Notes under the pieces: generated by a model
What the model was told of the DNA's origin: nothing
Database searches by the model: none
The model's input: only the letters and a program-made list of their open reading frames with translations
Assembly: GCA_963840785.1 (NCBI GenBank)
Contig: CAWJAF010000003.1
Span: 558,001-622,000, forward strand
Reading direction: 5' to 3'
DNA: 64,000 nt
Origin: JALYOK01 sp963840785
GTDB taxonomy: Bacteria > Pseudomonadota > Gammaproteobacteria > Burkholderiales > JALYOK01
Position numbers and translations under genes: made by a program
Part shown: positions 9,824-17,494 of the stretch, in pieces
Layout of the letters: each line of letters begins with the position of its first letter
How positions within the stretch are numbered: position 1 is the stretch's first letter

Positions 9824-10831
9824 ATGCAATCAGCTCAACTAAAAATTCTAATTACCGGTGTTGCAGGATTCCTCGGTTCCCATTTGCTCGATCGCGCGCT
9901 CGCGAGTGGACATACGGTCGTTGGGATCGATAACCTCTCAATGGGTAGCTGCGACAACATTGCGCATCAACTTTCGAATCCACGTTTTGAATTTCTTCAG
10001 AAAGACGTAATCGAGTCATCCACCTTCGCGGCGCTCGAATCCAATTTTGATCGCATTGTGCATCTAGCCGCATTTAAAATTCCACGCTACGGTAAGGCTA
10101 TCGATACACTTCGGATTAACTACCAAGGAACCGATAATGTGCTGCAGTTCGCTAGCAAAATTCAATGTAAATGCGTGGTTGCTTCGACATCGGATGTTTA
10201 CGGTCGCAATCCTAAACTACCATTCGCCGAGAGCGACGACTCCGTTATTGGTACGTCCAAAGTCGCGCGCTGGGCTTATGCTGTCTCCAAACTATTCGAT
10301 GAGCATCTAGCCTTTGCATATCAAGACAGCAACGGTATACCGGTTACTGTTCTGCGTTTTTTTGGCTCGTACGGCCCGCGCCAACATTTGAGTTGGTGGG
10401 GCGGGCCGCAGTCGGTTTTTATTGAAGCAGCGCTAGAGGGCAAGGAAATTCCGATCCACGGAGACGGAATGCAGACCCGCAGTTTTACCTATGTCAGCGA
10501 TACAGTGGAGGGCATTTACGCCGCAACAATTAAGGAAGAAGCCAACGGTGAATTATTCAATATCGGTAGCACCCACGAGATCACCATTCTCGAACTTGCA
10601 AAAATCATCCATCGGCTAACTGGCGCGCCAGGAGAAGCCAATATCTGTTTCGTACCGTACGAATCTTTCACCGGTAAGGCGTATGAAGACGTGCGAAGAA
10701 GGGTTCCCGATGTGACTCGTTGCACCCAAATTCTCGGCGTTACGGCGCAAATAGCACTGGAAGAAGGCCTAAAAAAGACCATTGAATGGCAACGTCGCGT
10801 TACGCAGGTTCCCGGGGCCAACGCCGTTTAA
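9824..10831 (+). CDS. NAD-dependent epimerase/dehydratase (extended SDR), nucleotide-sugar enzyme
   Basis: 335 aa of the extended short-chain dehydrogenase family. The N-terminus carries the NAD site ITGVAGFLGSHLLDRAL and a GIDNLSMG strand that binds the adenosine ribose. The catalytic pair is in YAVSKLFDE (Tyr-x-x-x-Lys), preceded by the STSDVYG serine region. The sequence RFFGSYGPRQ and an HGDGMQTRSFTYV motif are typical of UDP-glucose 4-epimerase and related enzymes. It follows the GT2 gene by 59 nt and precedes an FAD oxidoreductase. Which sugar it converts (4-epimerase, decarboxylase or dehydratase) cannot be settled from motifs. Confidence 0.88.
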   Translation: MQSAQLKILITGVAGFLGSHLLDRALASGHTVVGIDNLSMGSCDNIAHQLSNPRFEFLQKDVIESSTFAALESNFDRIVHLAAFKIPRYGKAIDTLRINYQGTDNVLQFASKIQCKCVVASTSDVYGRNPKLPFAESDDSVIGTSKVARWAYAVSKLFDEHLAFAYQDSNGIPVTVLRFFGSYGPRQHLSWWGGPQSVFIEAALEGKEIPIHGDGMQTRSFTYVSDTVEGIYAATIKEEANGELFNIGSTHEITILELAKIIHRLTGAPGEANICFVPYESFTGKAYEDVRRRVPDVTRCTQILGVTAQIALEEGLKKTIEWQRRVTQVPGANAV

Positions 10832-10873
10832 TGTTGCCGCCGCCTGACCAGGTCTAGGTATATTCGATTTCAA

Positions 10874-12241
10874 ATGAAAATTGGCATAATTGGCGGCGGA
10901 CTGATGGGGCTAGCGTTGGCGCAACGTCTCGCACAATCCAATCATCAAGTCACCGTATACGAGCGCGAGCGCCAAATTGGCGGCCTGACAACCTACCATG
11001 ACTACGGCAAATTTTATTGGGATCGCTTTTATCACGTTATTTTGCCAACGGATCGCCATCTCCTTCGCTTCGTTGAGGATCTTCGCCTGACCGATAAATT
11101 GCGCTGGAAGCGCACTTTCACTGGCTTCTTTGTCGACAAAGAAATGCATTCCCTGAGCAGCGGGAAAGACTTTATGCGGTTCTCACCCTTGAGTTTGCAG
11201 GCTAAATTTCGGCTAGCCTTCACTATCCTTTATTGTGCGCGCATTAAAGACTGGCGTCGTTTAGAGAAAATTTCCGTGGCCGACTGGCTCATGCGAATAA
11301 GCGGACGGCCCACCTACGAAAAGATCTGGAAACCGCTGCTGCTTGCGAAACTTGGTAACGAGTATCAGCGTATCTCCGCCGTATTTATTTGGTCTTATAT
11401 TGTCCGCATGTTTTCTGCCCGTGACCGTTCCACCCAAAAAGAACAGCTTGGTCATATCTCCGGTGGCTATAAAACCATATTTGATCGACTGAAAAGCATG
11501 ATTGAGTCGAGTGGCGGCCATCTGCGAACCGGTGTAGCGGTCAATCGCATTTCACCTCGGCCTGGTGGCGGGCTCTGGGTCGAATGCGATAGCGCTAAGG
11601 TTCACTTCGATAAAGTCATCTTCACTAGTCCAATCGACGCATTACAACGCATCGCGGATAACGAACTAGTCAAACTTCACCGGCGTGGCGAGAAAGTTGA
11701 ATACTTGGGCGTCATTTGCATGGTACTGGTCACGCGTAAGCCGATCGTCCCATACTACATCGTCAATATTGCTGACTCGCGCGTCCCATTTACGGGAATT
11801 ATCGGCATGAGCAATTTGGTGGATCCGTCCGAAACTTCCGGACTAAATATGACTTTTTTGCCGAAGTATGTGCACGCCGATAGCCCGCTCCTAGCACAGT
11901 CCGACAACGAGATTCGCGAGTCTTTTTTCGAAGGGCTGCAGACCATGTTACCGAACTGGAAGGAATGCGGCGTTGAATCTGTACACATAAATCGCGCACG
12001 CCGCGTGCAGCCGATGCAGGTATTGAACTATTCGGAGCTCGTGCCGAAAGTAGCATCGGATCATCCCGATTTCTTCGTGCTCAATACCTCGCAGTTTACC
12101 CACATGACATTAAATAACAACGAAGTCATACGCGCTGTCGATGAATTTCTCACAAAGCATGATCAAGCCCTCAACGAAACGCGCAAATCCGAGCTCACGG
12201 AAAAATTCGGCGCGACCGCACCACGAATGGAGGTGATTTGA
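10874..12241 (+). CDS. FAD-dependent oxidoreductase (protoporphyrinogen oxidase/UGM-like fold)
   Basis: 455 aa. The N-terminal Rossmann site GIIGGGLMGLALAQRLA and the glycine-rich follow-on RQIGGLTTYHDYGKFYWD are typical of the amine-oxidase/UDP-galactopyranose-mutase superfamily. A central GHISGGYKTIFDRLKSMI motif is shared with COG1232/1233 proteins found in exopolysaccharide loci. The stop at 12239-12241 is one base before the next ATG, so it is tightly coupled to the acetyltransferase gene. Substrate unknown. By location it may act on a nucleotide- or lipid-linked sugar, but this is inference. Confidence 0.82.
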   Translation: MKIGIIGGGLMGLALAQRLAQSNHQVTVYERERQIGGLTTYHDYGKFYWDRFYHVILPTDRHLLRFVEDLRLTDKLRWKRTFTGFFVDKEMHSLSSGKDFMRFSPLSLQAKFRLAFTILYCARIKDWRRLEKISVADWLMRISGRPTYEKIWKPLLLAKLGNEYQRISAVFIWSYIVRMFSARDRSTQKEQLGHISGGYKTIFDRLKSMIESSGGHLRTGVAVNRISPRPGGGLWVECDSAKVHFDKVIFTSPIDALQRIADNELVKLHRRGEKVEYLGVICMVLVTRKPIVPYYIVNIADSRVPFTGIIGMSNLVDPSETSGLNMTFLPKYVHADSPLLAQSDNEIRESFFEGLQTMLPNWKECGVESVHINRARRVQPMQVLNYSELVPKVASDHPDFFVLNTSQFTHMTLNNNEVIRAVDEFLTKHDQALNETRKSELTEKFGATAPRMEVI

Positions 12242-12242
12242 C

Positions 12243-12839
12243 ATGGCCAACTCGAAGCCCTATTTTGCCCATGAGTCAAGTTACATAGACGAGCCGTGCG
12301 CAATTGGTAAAGATACGAAAATCTGGCATTTCAGCCACATCATGAAAGACAGTGTCATTGGTGAGCGCTGCAATATTGGCCAAAATGTTGTAATTTCGCC
12401 AGGCTGCACGCTGGGTAATAACATCAAAATACAAAATAACGTATCGATTTATACCGGGGTAACTTTAGAGGATGACGTATTCTGTGGACCCTCGTGCGTC
12501 TTCACCAATGTTGTCAATCCTCGATCCCACGTATCCCGCAAAGATGAATACGCCGCCACGCTCGTTAAGCAAGGTGCAAGTATCGGTGCCAACGCAACTA
12601 TCGTCTGCGGGATTACCCTAGGCCGATACTGCTTCGTTGGCGCGGGCTCCGTTGTGACCCGCGATGTGCCGGATTACGCGATGGTCTATGGTAGCCCTGC
12701 CCGAATTCGTGGCTGGATGTGCAATTGCGGCGTCAAGTTGGACATGCCTGCGATCGGCGCGCAATCCATATCCACCGCCTGTAGCGCGTGTGCACGCCAC
12801 TACCAGCGCGATGGCACACAAGTTACCGAAATCAGTTAG
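12243..12839 (+). CDS. wbpD: Hexapeptide-repeat UDP-sugar N-acetyltransferase (WbpD/WlbB type)
   Basis: 198 aa left-handed beta-helix acetyltransferase. Isoleucine-patch hexads run through most of the protein (ERCNIGQNVVI, IKIQNNVSIYTGVTLEDD, GASIGANATIVCGITLGRY). The motif CGPSCVFTNVVNPRSHVSRK matches enzymes that acetylate the 3-amino group of UDP-2-acetamido-3-amino-2,3-dideoxy-glucuronate with acetyl-CoA. A cysteine-rich tail (MCNCGVKL ... CSACARHY) follows the helix, as in other WbpD/WlbB relatives. The gene is packed between the FAD oxidoreductase and a WbpE-type aminotransferase, which supports the pathway call. Confidence 0.87.
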   Translation: MANSKPYFAHESSYIDEPCAIGKDTKIWHFSHIMKDSVIGERCNIGQNVVISPGCTLGNNIKIQNNVSIYTGVTLEDDVFCGPSCVFTNVVNPRSHVSRKDEYAATLVKQGASIGANATIVCGITLGRYCFVGAGSVVTRDVPDYAMVYGSPARIRGWMCNCGVKLDMPAIGAQSISTACSACARHYQRDGTQVTEIS

Positions 12840-12850
12840 AAGAAACAATC

Positions 12851-14038
12851 ATGAGTGCAATGTTAGAACAAAATCAAAATACCAAAATCAGCGTGCCCTT
12901 GCTTGATTTAAGCGCGCAGTATGCCTTAATTAAACACGAAATCATGCAAGCGATAGTCGAAACTTGTGAGAGTCAACGCTTCATTCTTGGCCCCCAAGTC
13001 GAAGCCCTTGAACAAAAGATTGCAGCCTATTCCCATTGCCAGTTTGGCATCGGCGTATCGTCCGGAACCGATGCAATATTGGTGGCCTTGATGGCCCTTG
13101 ATGTCGGCCCGGGTGACGAAGTGATCACGACGCCGTACTCATTTTTTGCGACAGCCGGCGCAATAGCCCGGCTCGGTGCCCGGCCGTTGTTTTGCGACAT
13201 TGATCCAGCGACTTACAATTTAAGCTCGACTACAGTGGAAAAATTACTACAGAACCAAGCAGTACAACGCGAAGGCCAATGGTTCAATCGCGATACCGGC
13301 GGGCGAATCAAAGTCATCATGCCGGTTCATTTGTTTGGACAAATGGCCGACATGGAACCGCTGATGAAACTTGCTCACGAATTTGATTTACGCGTTGTCG
13401 AGGACGCAGCGCAGGCGATTGGCGCCGAGTACCACGATGGTCGCCGGGCAGGCAGCATTGGCAATATCGGTTGCTTTTCCTTCTTTCCGAGCAAAAATCT
13501 CGGCGCATTCGGCGACGGCGGTATGTGTACGACCAACGATCCCGCGCTGGCCCAGCGTTTGCGCGTGCTACGCGCTCACGGTAGTAAGCCGAAATATTTC
13601 CATGCGCTGATCGGGGGCAACTTCAGGCTTGATGAACTACAAGCCGCTGTCCTGCTGGTTAAGCTACGCTTTCTTGACTCGTGGACGGCACAGCGCCAAC
13701 AAAACGCGGCCTTTTACGACCAGGCACTCGCGCATATTCAACCGGTCATATCACCTGTCGTGAGTGGCGGGCGTCATATTTATAACCAATATGTTCTGCG
13801 TACGACGCGGCGTGACGCGCTCAAGCAACACCTCATCGACAATCAGATAGGCACTGAAGTCTACTATCCGGTACCGCTGCATGTTCAAAAGTGTTTCGAG
13901 TACCTCGGCTATTCGAGCGCAGACGCCCCGGAATCCGCGCGTGCCGCCAACGAAACGTTGGCAATTCCGATCTATCCCGAGTTGACGCCAGCGCAAAAAC
14001 AACGCGTGGTCGACGTCATTACAGCGTTCTATCGATAG
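12851..14038 (+). CDS. wbpE: DegT/DnrJ/EryC1/StrS aminotransferase (WbpE type)
   Basis: 395 aa from ATG 12851. A longer frame exists but overlaps wbpD, and the 12851 start follows an AGAAGAAA tract. PLP enzyme: the lysine that forms the Schiff base is in FFPSKNLGAFGDGGMC, with upstream VEDAAQAIGAEY and SSGTDAILVALMALDVG. In the WbpB/WbpE step the 3-keto sugar made from UDP-GlcNAcA is transaminated with glutamate to UDP-GlcNAc(3NH2)A. Flanking wbpD, wbpI and wbpB homologues make this assignment more specific than the family motif alone. Confidence 0.9.
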   Translation: MSAMLEQNQNTKISVPLLDLSAQYALIKHEIMQAIVETCESQRFILGPQVEALEQKIAAYSHCQFGIGVSSGTDAILVALMALDVGPGDEVITTPYSFFATAGAIARLGARPLFCDIDPATYNLSSTTVEKLLQNQAVQREGQWFNRDTGGRIKVIMPVHLFGQMADMEPLMKLAHEFDLRVVEDAAQAIGAEYHDGRRAGSIGNIGCFSFFPSKNLGAFGDGGMCTTNDPALAQRLRVLRAHGSKPKYFHALIGGNFRLDELQAAVLLVKLRFLDSWTAQRQQNAAFYDQALAHIQPVISPVVSGGRHIYNQYVLRTTRRDALKQHLIDNQIGTEVYYPVPLHVQKCFEYLGYSSADAPESARAANETLAIPIYPELTPAQKQRVVDVITAFYR

Positions 14039-14042
14039 CCCA

Positions 14043-15218
14043 ATGAAGATTGTCAGTATCGTCGGCGCGCGCCCGCAATTCATCAAAATCGCTCCAATCG
14101 CGGCCGCATTTGCATCCGGCGCGATGGGCAGCAATGTCGAACATCAAATCGTTCACACCGGCCAGCACTACGACGCGAAAATGTCCGACATTTTTTTCGC
14201 CGATTTGAATCTGCCCAGTGCCTCGGTCAATCTCGGCGTCGGCTCTGGCTCGCACGGCAGCCAAACCGGCGCAATGTTGGCGCAACTAGAAAGCACGTTG
14301 GTCGCCTTAGCGCCTGATATCGTAATCGTCTACGGCGATACCAATTCCACGCTTGCCGCCGCGCTCGCCGCCGCGAAATTGCACGTTCCGGTCGCCCATG
14401 TCGAAGCGGGCTTGCGCAGTTTCAATCGCCAAATGCCCGAGGAAATCAATCGTGTCGTCGCCGATCATGTGTGCGATTTGTTACTGGCACCCACCCCCGT
14501 TGCCATCGCTAACCTTCGCGCGGAAGGCCTTGCCGGTCGTTCCGTTTATACGGGCGATGTTATGCATGATGCTGTTTTACAATTCCGCGCGTTGGCGAAG
14601 CAGCGCTCAAACGTATTAAAACGACTAGAACTGTCACCCTATGTATACGCAGTTGCGACTCTACATCGCGCGGAAAACACCGATGACCCGGTCAAATTGC
14701 GTGTATTGCTAGATTCACTCAATAGCGTCGCAAATGAGCATTTTCCTGTGATTTTCCCGATCCATCCACGCACCGCCAATCGCATAAAAACCGAACTTCG
14801 CGATTGGCGACCGAACGCGTGGCTGCGACTAATCGAGCCAGTCGGCTATCTCGATATGCTTACACTAGTTGATCATAGCGCGATGACACTTACGGACTCT
14901 GGTGGTCTGCAAAAAGAAGCATTTTTTCTCGGGAGCCCCTGCGTTACCTTGCGCGAGGAAACAGAGTGGGAAGAAACCGTTCGTTGCGGCGCAAACGTGC
15001 TGGTTGGTGCGGATCCGACAGCGATTCAAACCGCCGTGCTCAATTGGCGTCAGCGATACCCGCAAGGCAAAGGGAAATTCTCCGCAGCGGCGAACGCTGC
15101 ATTCGGCAATGGCAATGCCGCTCTCGAAATCTGTAAAGCAATGACCAATTTTTTGCATCGCACAGATGGCGCGGCGCCAGTTAAGCGTGCCGCGCACGCG
15201 CGTCAACTCACAAACTAA
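14043..15218 (+). CDS. wbpI: Non-hydrolysing UDP-GlcNAc 2-epimerase family (WbpI/WecB type)
   Basis: 391 aa. Family motifs in order: IVGARPQFIKIAPI at the N-terminus, HTGQHYDAKMSDIFF, YGDTNSTLAAALAA, HVEAGLRSFNRQMPEE, LHRAENTDDP and LTDSGGLQKEAFFLG, a complete and intact active site. In this operon the likely reaction is 2-epimerisation of UDP-GlcNAc(3NAc)A to UDP-ManNAc(3NAc)A (WbpI) rather than of UDP-GlcNAc (WecB). That distinction rests on the neighbours, not on a diagnostic residue. It starts 4 nt after the wbpE stop. Confidence 0.9.
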   Translation: MKIVSIVGARPQFIKIAPIAAAFASGAMGSNVEHQIVHTGQHYDAKMSDIFFADLNLPSASVNLGVGSGSHGSQTGAMLAQLESTLVALAPDIVIVYGDTNSTLAAALAAAKLHVPVAHVEAGLRSFNRQMPEEINRVVADHVCDLLLAPTPVAIANLRAEGLAGRSVYTGDVMHDAVLQFRALAKQRSNVLKRLELSPYVYAVATLHRAENTDDPVKLRVLLDSLNSVANEHFPVIFPIHPRTANRIKTELRDWRPNAWLRLIEPVGYLDMLTLVDHSAMTLTDSGGLQKEAFFLGSPCVTLREETEWEETVRCGANVLVGADPTAIQTAVLNWRQRYPQGKGKFSAAANAAFGNGNAALEICKAMTNFLHRTDGAAPVKRAAHARQLTN

Positions 15219-15241
15219 TATATCAGGCTAGGAACTAGATC

Positions 15242-16291
15242 ATGGTTGAAATCGGTGTCGTCGGAGTCGGCGGTTGGGGCAAAAATCTCGCACGCAACTA
15301 TTTCCAAATCGCCGATTGCAAACTCAAATATGTTTGTGATTTGGACACCGCGAAGTTGCGTCAAATGCAAAGTCAATTGCCCGGCGCGACCATGACCACT
15401 CGCTGGGAAGATTTATTGGAAGACCGCGAATTGCACGCGGTTGTGATTGCGACGACTGCGGCCTCCCACTATAGGCTCTGCAAATCCGCCCTACTCGCCG
15501 GAAAAGATGTATATGTCGAAAAACCGTTTGTGCTTGAAATCGCGGAGGCCGAGGAATTAATCCAATTGGCCGAGGAGAAAAAGCGCATCTTGATGGTTGG
15601 CCATTTGCTTGAATACCATCCGGTGATCAATCGCTTGAAACAAATGATTGAAGCGAAAGAACTGGGCGACATTTATTACATCTACAATCAACGCGTGAAC
15701 CTCGGCACCGTGCGCGGCGATGAAAACTCACTGTGGAATTTCGCACCCCATGACATCTCGTCGATACTTTATTTGCTCGGCGAAGAACCAACGGACGTAT
15801 CGGCGCGCGGACAATCATACTTGCAGCCCGGCATTGAAGATGTCGTTTTTCTCAGCCTCAATTTCGGTGGAAAGCGCATGGCGCACATTCATGTGAGTTG
15901 GCTGGATCCGCATAAAATTCGCAAGATTACCATTGTCGGCAGTAAGAAAATGGCGGTATTCGATGATCTCGAAGGTACCGAAAAATTGAAAATTTATGAC
16001 AAGGGTGCGACCCAAAGTCAGGACTACAACACATTTGCCGAATATGTCGCGCTGCGCTTCGGCGACATCACCATTCCTTATATGAAAATCGGCGAGCCGC
16101 TGCAAATTGAGTGCAAGCACTTTTTGGCGTGCGTCGAATCTCGCCAACAGCCGTTAAGCGATGGATTGGACGGATTACGCGTGGTCAAAGTTTTGGATGC
16201 GGCACAGCGCTCACTGAAAGCGAATGGCATTCCGATGGCGATAAATTTGGGGCCCGCCAATGCACAAGCGCGCGTCCACGCCGTAGGTTGA
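15242..16291 (+). CDS. wbpB: Gfo/Idh/MocA oxidoreductase (WbpB type)
   Basis: 349 aa. An N-terminal Rossmann domain has GVVGVGGWGKNLARNYF and the family signature EKPFVLEIAEAEELIQLAEE with its catalytic lysine (Glu-Lys-Pro). A substrate domain follows (MVGHLLEYHPVINRLKQMI). WbpB oxidises the 3-hydroxyl of UDP-GlcNAcA using NAD+, and the product is passed to the WbpE aminotransferase. This is the last gene of the rightward operon. Its stop lies 2 nt from the end of the convergent TIR-like gene, so the two transcription units must terminate inside or against each other. Confidence 0.87.
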   Translation: MVEIGVVGVGGWGKNLARNYFQIADCKLKYVCDLDTAKLRQMQSQLPGATMTTRWEDLLEDRELHAVVIATTAASHYRLCKSALLAGKDVYVEKPFVLEIAEAEELIQLAEEKKRILMVGHLLEYHPVINRLKQMIEAKELGDIYYIYNQRVNLGTVRGDENSLWNFAPHDISSILYLLGEEPTDVSARGQSYLQPGIEDVVFLSLNFGGKRMAHIHVSWLDPHKIRKITIVGSKKMAVFDDLEGTEKLKIYDKGATQSQDYNTFAEYVALRFGDITIPYMKIGEPLQIECKHFLACVESRQQPLSDGLDGLRVVKVLDAAQRSLKANGIPMAINLGPANAQARVHAVG

Positions 16292-16293
16292 AA

Positions 16294-16965
16294 TTAGGGG
16301 CGGCGCTTGATCCAGTCCGCCATCAGTTCAATCAGATCGCTTAAGTATTCGAAGCTCAGAATTTCACCGGCAGTTAGTTTCACACGCGTCACCGCGCCAG
16401 GTAAATCGCCCAAAAAGCGTTGGTAGCGCTGCCAAATCGATGCACCGCCCGGCGCAGATTCTTGTCGAGGCGTTTGCCGTCGCAGCTCCGAGGCAAGAAA
16501 GTGGCGCACTGCATCGATCACCTTGCGCGCGTCGTTCCCGTGGACTTTTGGGTCAAGTCCCGCGACATCGCTCATCGTTTTTTGATGCTGGTGAGCCGCG
16601 GCATCCAATACTAAAAACTGTTTGTCGAGATGTTGTTCCGCACCTGATTCCTTGAGCCCGATAAACAATCCACATTCGAATGGCATATTGAAACGCGGCA
16701 ATTCGCCAGGCGTGGTAGGCAAGCGGCTAATATCATGGATCGAAAGACGGCTCTCGCGCATCAGCGCAATCATTTTCTCGAGCCGCAATCGGCCGTTGAC
16801 CTCTTGGATCGCAAGTCGCGGCGAAAATCCGCAATCGATTACGGCAAAGGCAATCGCCTGCAACAGGGGAAGGTAATCGTTGTCGAACGGGCAGTTTATG
16901 AAAACACGGCGGTGATAGGACACCGCCGCTGGTTTGGGCTTTACGTGAGCGGATTTATCGCTCAA
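16294..16965 (-). CDS. TIR-like/nucleotide-binding-fold protein of unknown function
   Basis: 223 aa. The N-terminal half has a recurring pattern: a strand FINCPFDND, a helix LLQAIAFAVIDCGFSPRLA, RLEKMIALMRESRLSIHDISR, then PRFNMPFECGLFIGLKES. This order (strand, conserved helix, a D/S-rich turn, then a Glu in F-E-C-G-L) resembles TIR and STIR domains, where the equivalent Glu is catalytic for NAD cleavage. The C-terminal third (about 150-223) is helical. I do not recognise a named family and the TIR relation is inference. Its ATG overlaps the stop of a short upstream gene by 4 nt, so the two are translationally coupled. It is convergent with wbpB. Confidence 0.65.
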   Translation of the reverse strand: MSDKSAHVKPKPAAVSYHRRVFINCPFDNDYLPLLQAIAFAVIDCGFSPRLAIQEVNGRLRLEKMIALMRESRLSIHDISRLPTTPGELPRFNMPFECGLFIGLKESGAEQHLDKQFLVLDAAAHQHQKTMSDVAGLDPKVHGNDARKVIDAVRHFLASELRRQTPRQESAPGGASIWQRYQRFLGDLPGAVTRVKLTAGEILSFEYLSDLIELMADWIKRRP

Positions 16966-17135
16966 GCCGCCTTAAGCATCGCGTCTAAAATCACCCGGCG
17001 CTGAGCCGCAGTCAAGCGCCGCTTGCCAATCACCATCGGTTTTTGCACCAAACGCGTCGCGACCCGAGCGGATTTCTCCGATTCGGGCACCGCTGCGAGC
17101 TTGCGAACGAGTTTCGTCGTATTCATAGCCTTCAT
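16962..17135 (-). CDS. Small basic protein coupled to the TIR-like gene
   Basis: 57 aa if started at ATG 17135. Frames from 17162 (MKKPRV) or 17246 are also open, and no start has a good ribosome site. The body is lysine/arginine-rich (VATRLVQKPMVIGKRRLTA) and ends in a helix AQRRVILDAMLKAA. The stop overlaps the start of the TIR-like gene by 4 nt, the strongest reason to call it a gene. Function unknown. A nucleic-acid-binding or regulatory role would fit the charge but is not shown. Confidence 0.5.
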   Translation of the reverse strand: MKAMNTTKLVRKLAAVPESEKSARVATRLVQKPMVIGKRRLTAAQRRVILDAMLKAA

Positions 17136-17184
17136 GATACCGCAAACACGTGGTTTTTTCATCTTTGAGTTTAAATGCAAGCTC

Positions 17185-17223
17185 GCCAGGAGGCAATCAG
17201 GGCGCGGCTCCCAGGCCATGCCT
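17185..17223 (+). repeat. Dispersed GCCAGGAGGC...GCGGCTC hairpin repeat
   Basis: GCCAGGAGGCAAT followed by GCGCGGCTCCCAGGCCATGCC. This is one member of a family found in several intergenic gaps of this window (26984, 31290, 32876, 33995, 44273, 51646, and on the minus strand 56398 and about 59321). The best-preserved members begin GAGCC and end GGCTC, so they can fold into a short stem. It lies upstream of the small basic gene. Confidence 0.55.
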
Positions 17224-17284
17224 ACTTTCATCCAATTTGAATTCACTGCCTGTCGACGCTGGCGGAACGCATTTCTCGCAAATA

Positions 17285-17494
17285 TTACTCGCCGCGCTCA
17301 TTATTTCTGTGCAGGGAATGTAACGCGTGATTGATGCAGTCATACAGAATCGACGGTTCACCGATTTGGTTCGCAAGCAAGAAAACCAGGCGCGCGTTTA
17401 ACGCAACACTTTCTTGATCGCTTAACCCAGCGTGTGCGTTGACCAGTGCTTCGTAAAGCCCATCAGGATCTGCGATATTGGGATCGAGCTTCAT
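17285..17494 (-). CDS. DUF2783 family protein
   Basis: 69 aa, the normal size of DUF2783. It shows the family core DGLYEALVNAHAGLSD, SVALNARLVFLLANQIG and a short amphipathic C-terminus. The start codon overlaps the stop of the upstream FAD monooxygenase by 4 nt, so it is made together with that enzyme. DUF2783 proteins recur beside FAD-binding aromatic monooxygenases, but their role is unknown. A small accessory subunit is a reasonable guess. Confidence 0.75.
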   Translation of the reverse strand: MKLDPNIADPDGLYEALVNAHAGLSDQESVALNARLVFLLANQIGEPSILYDCINHALHSLHRNNERGE

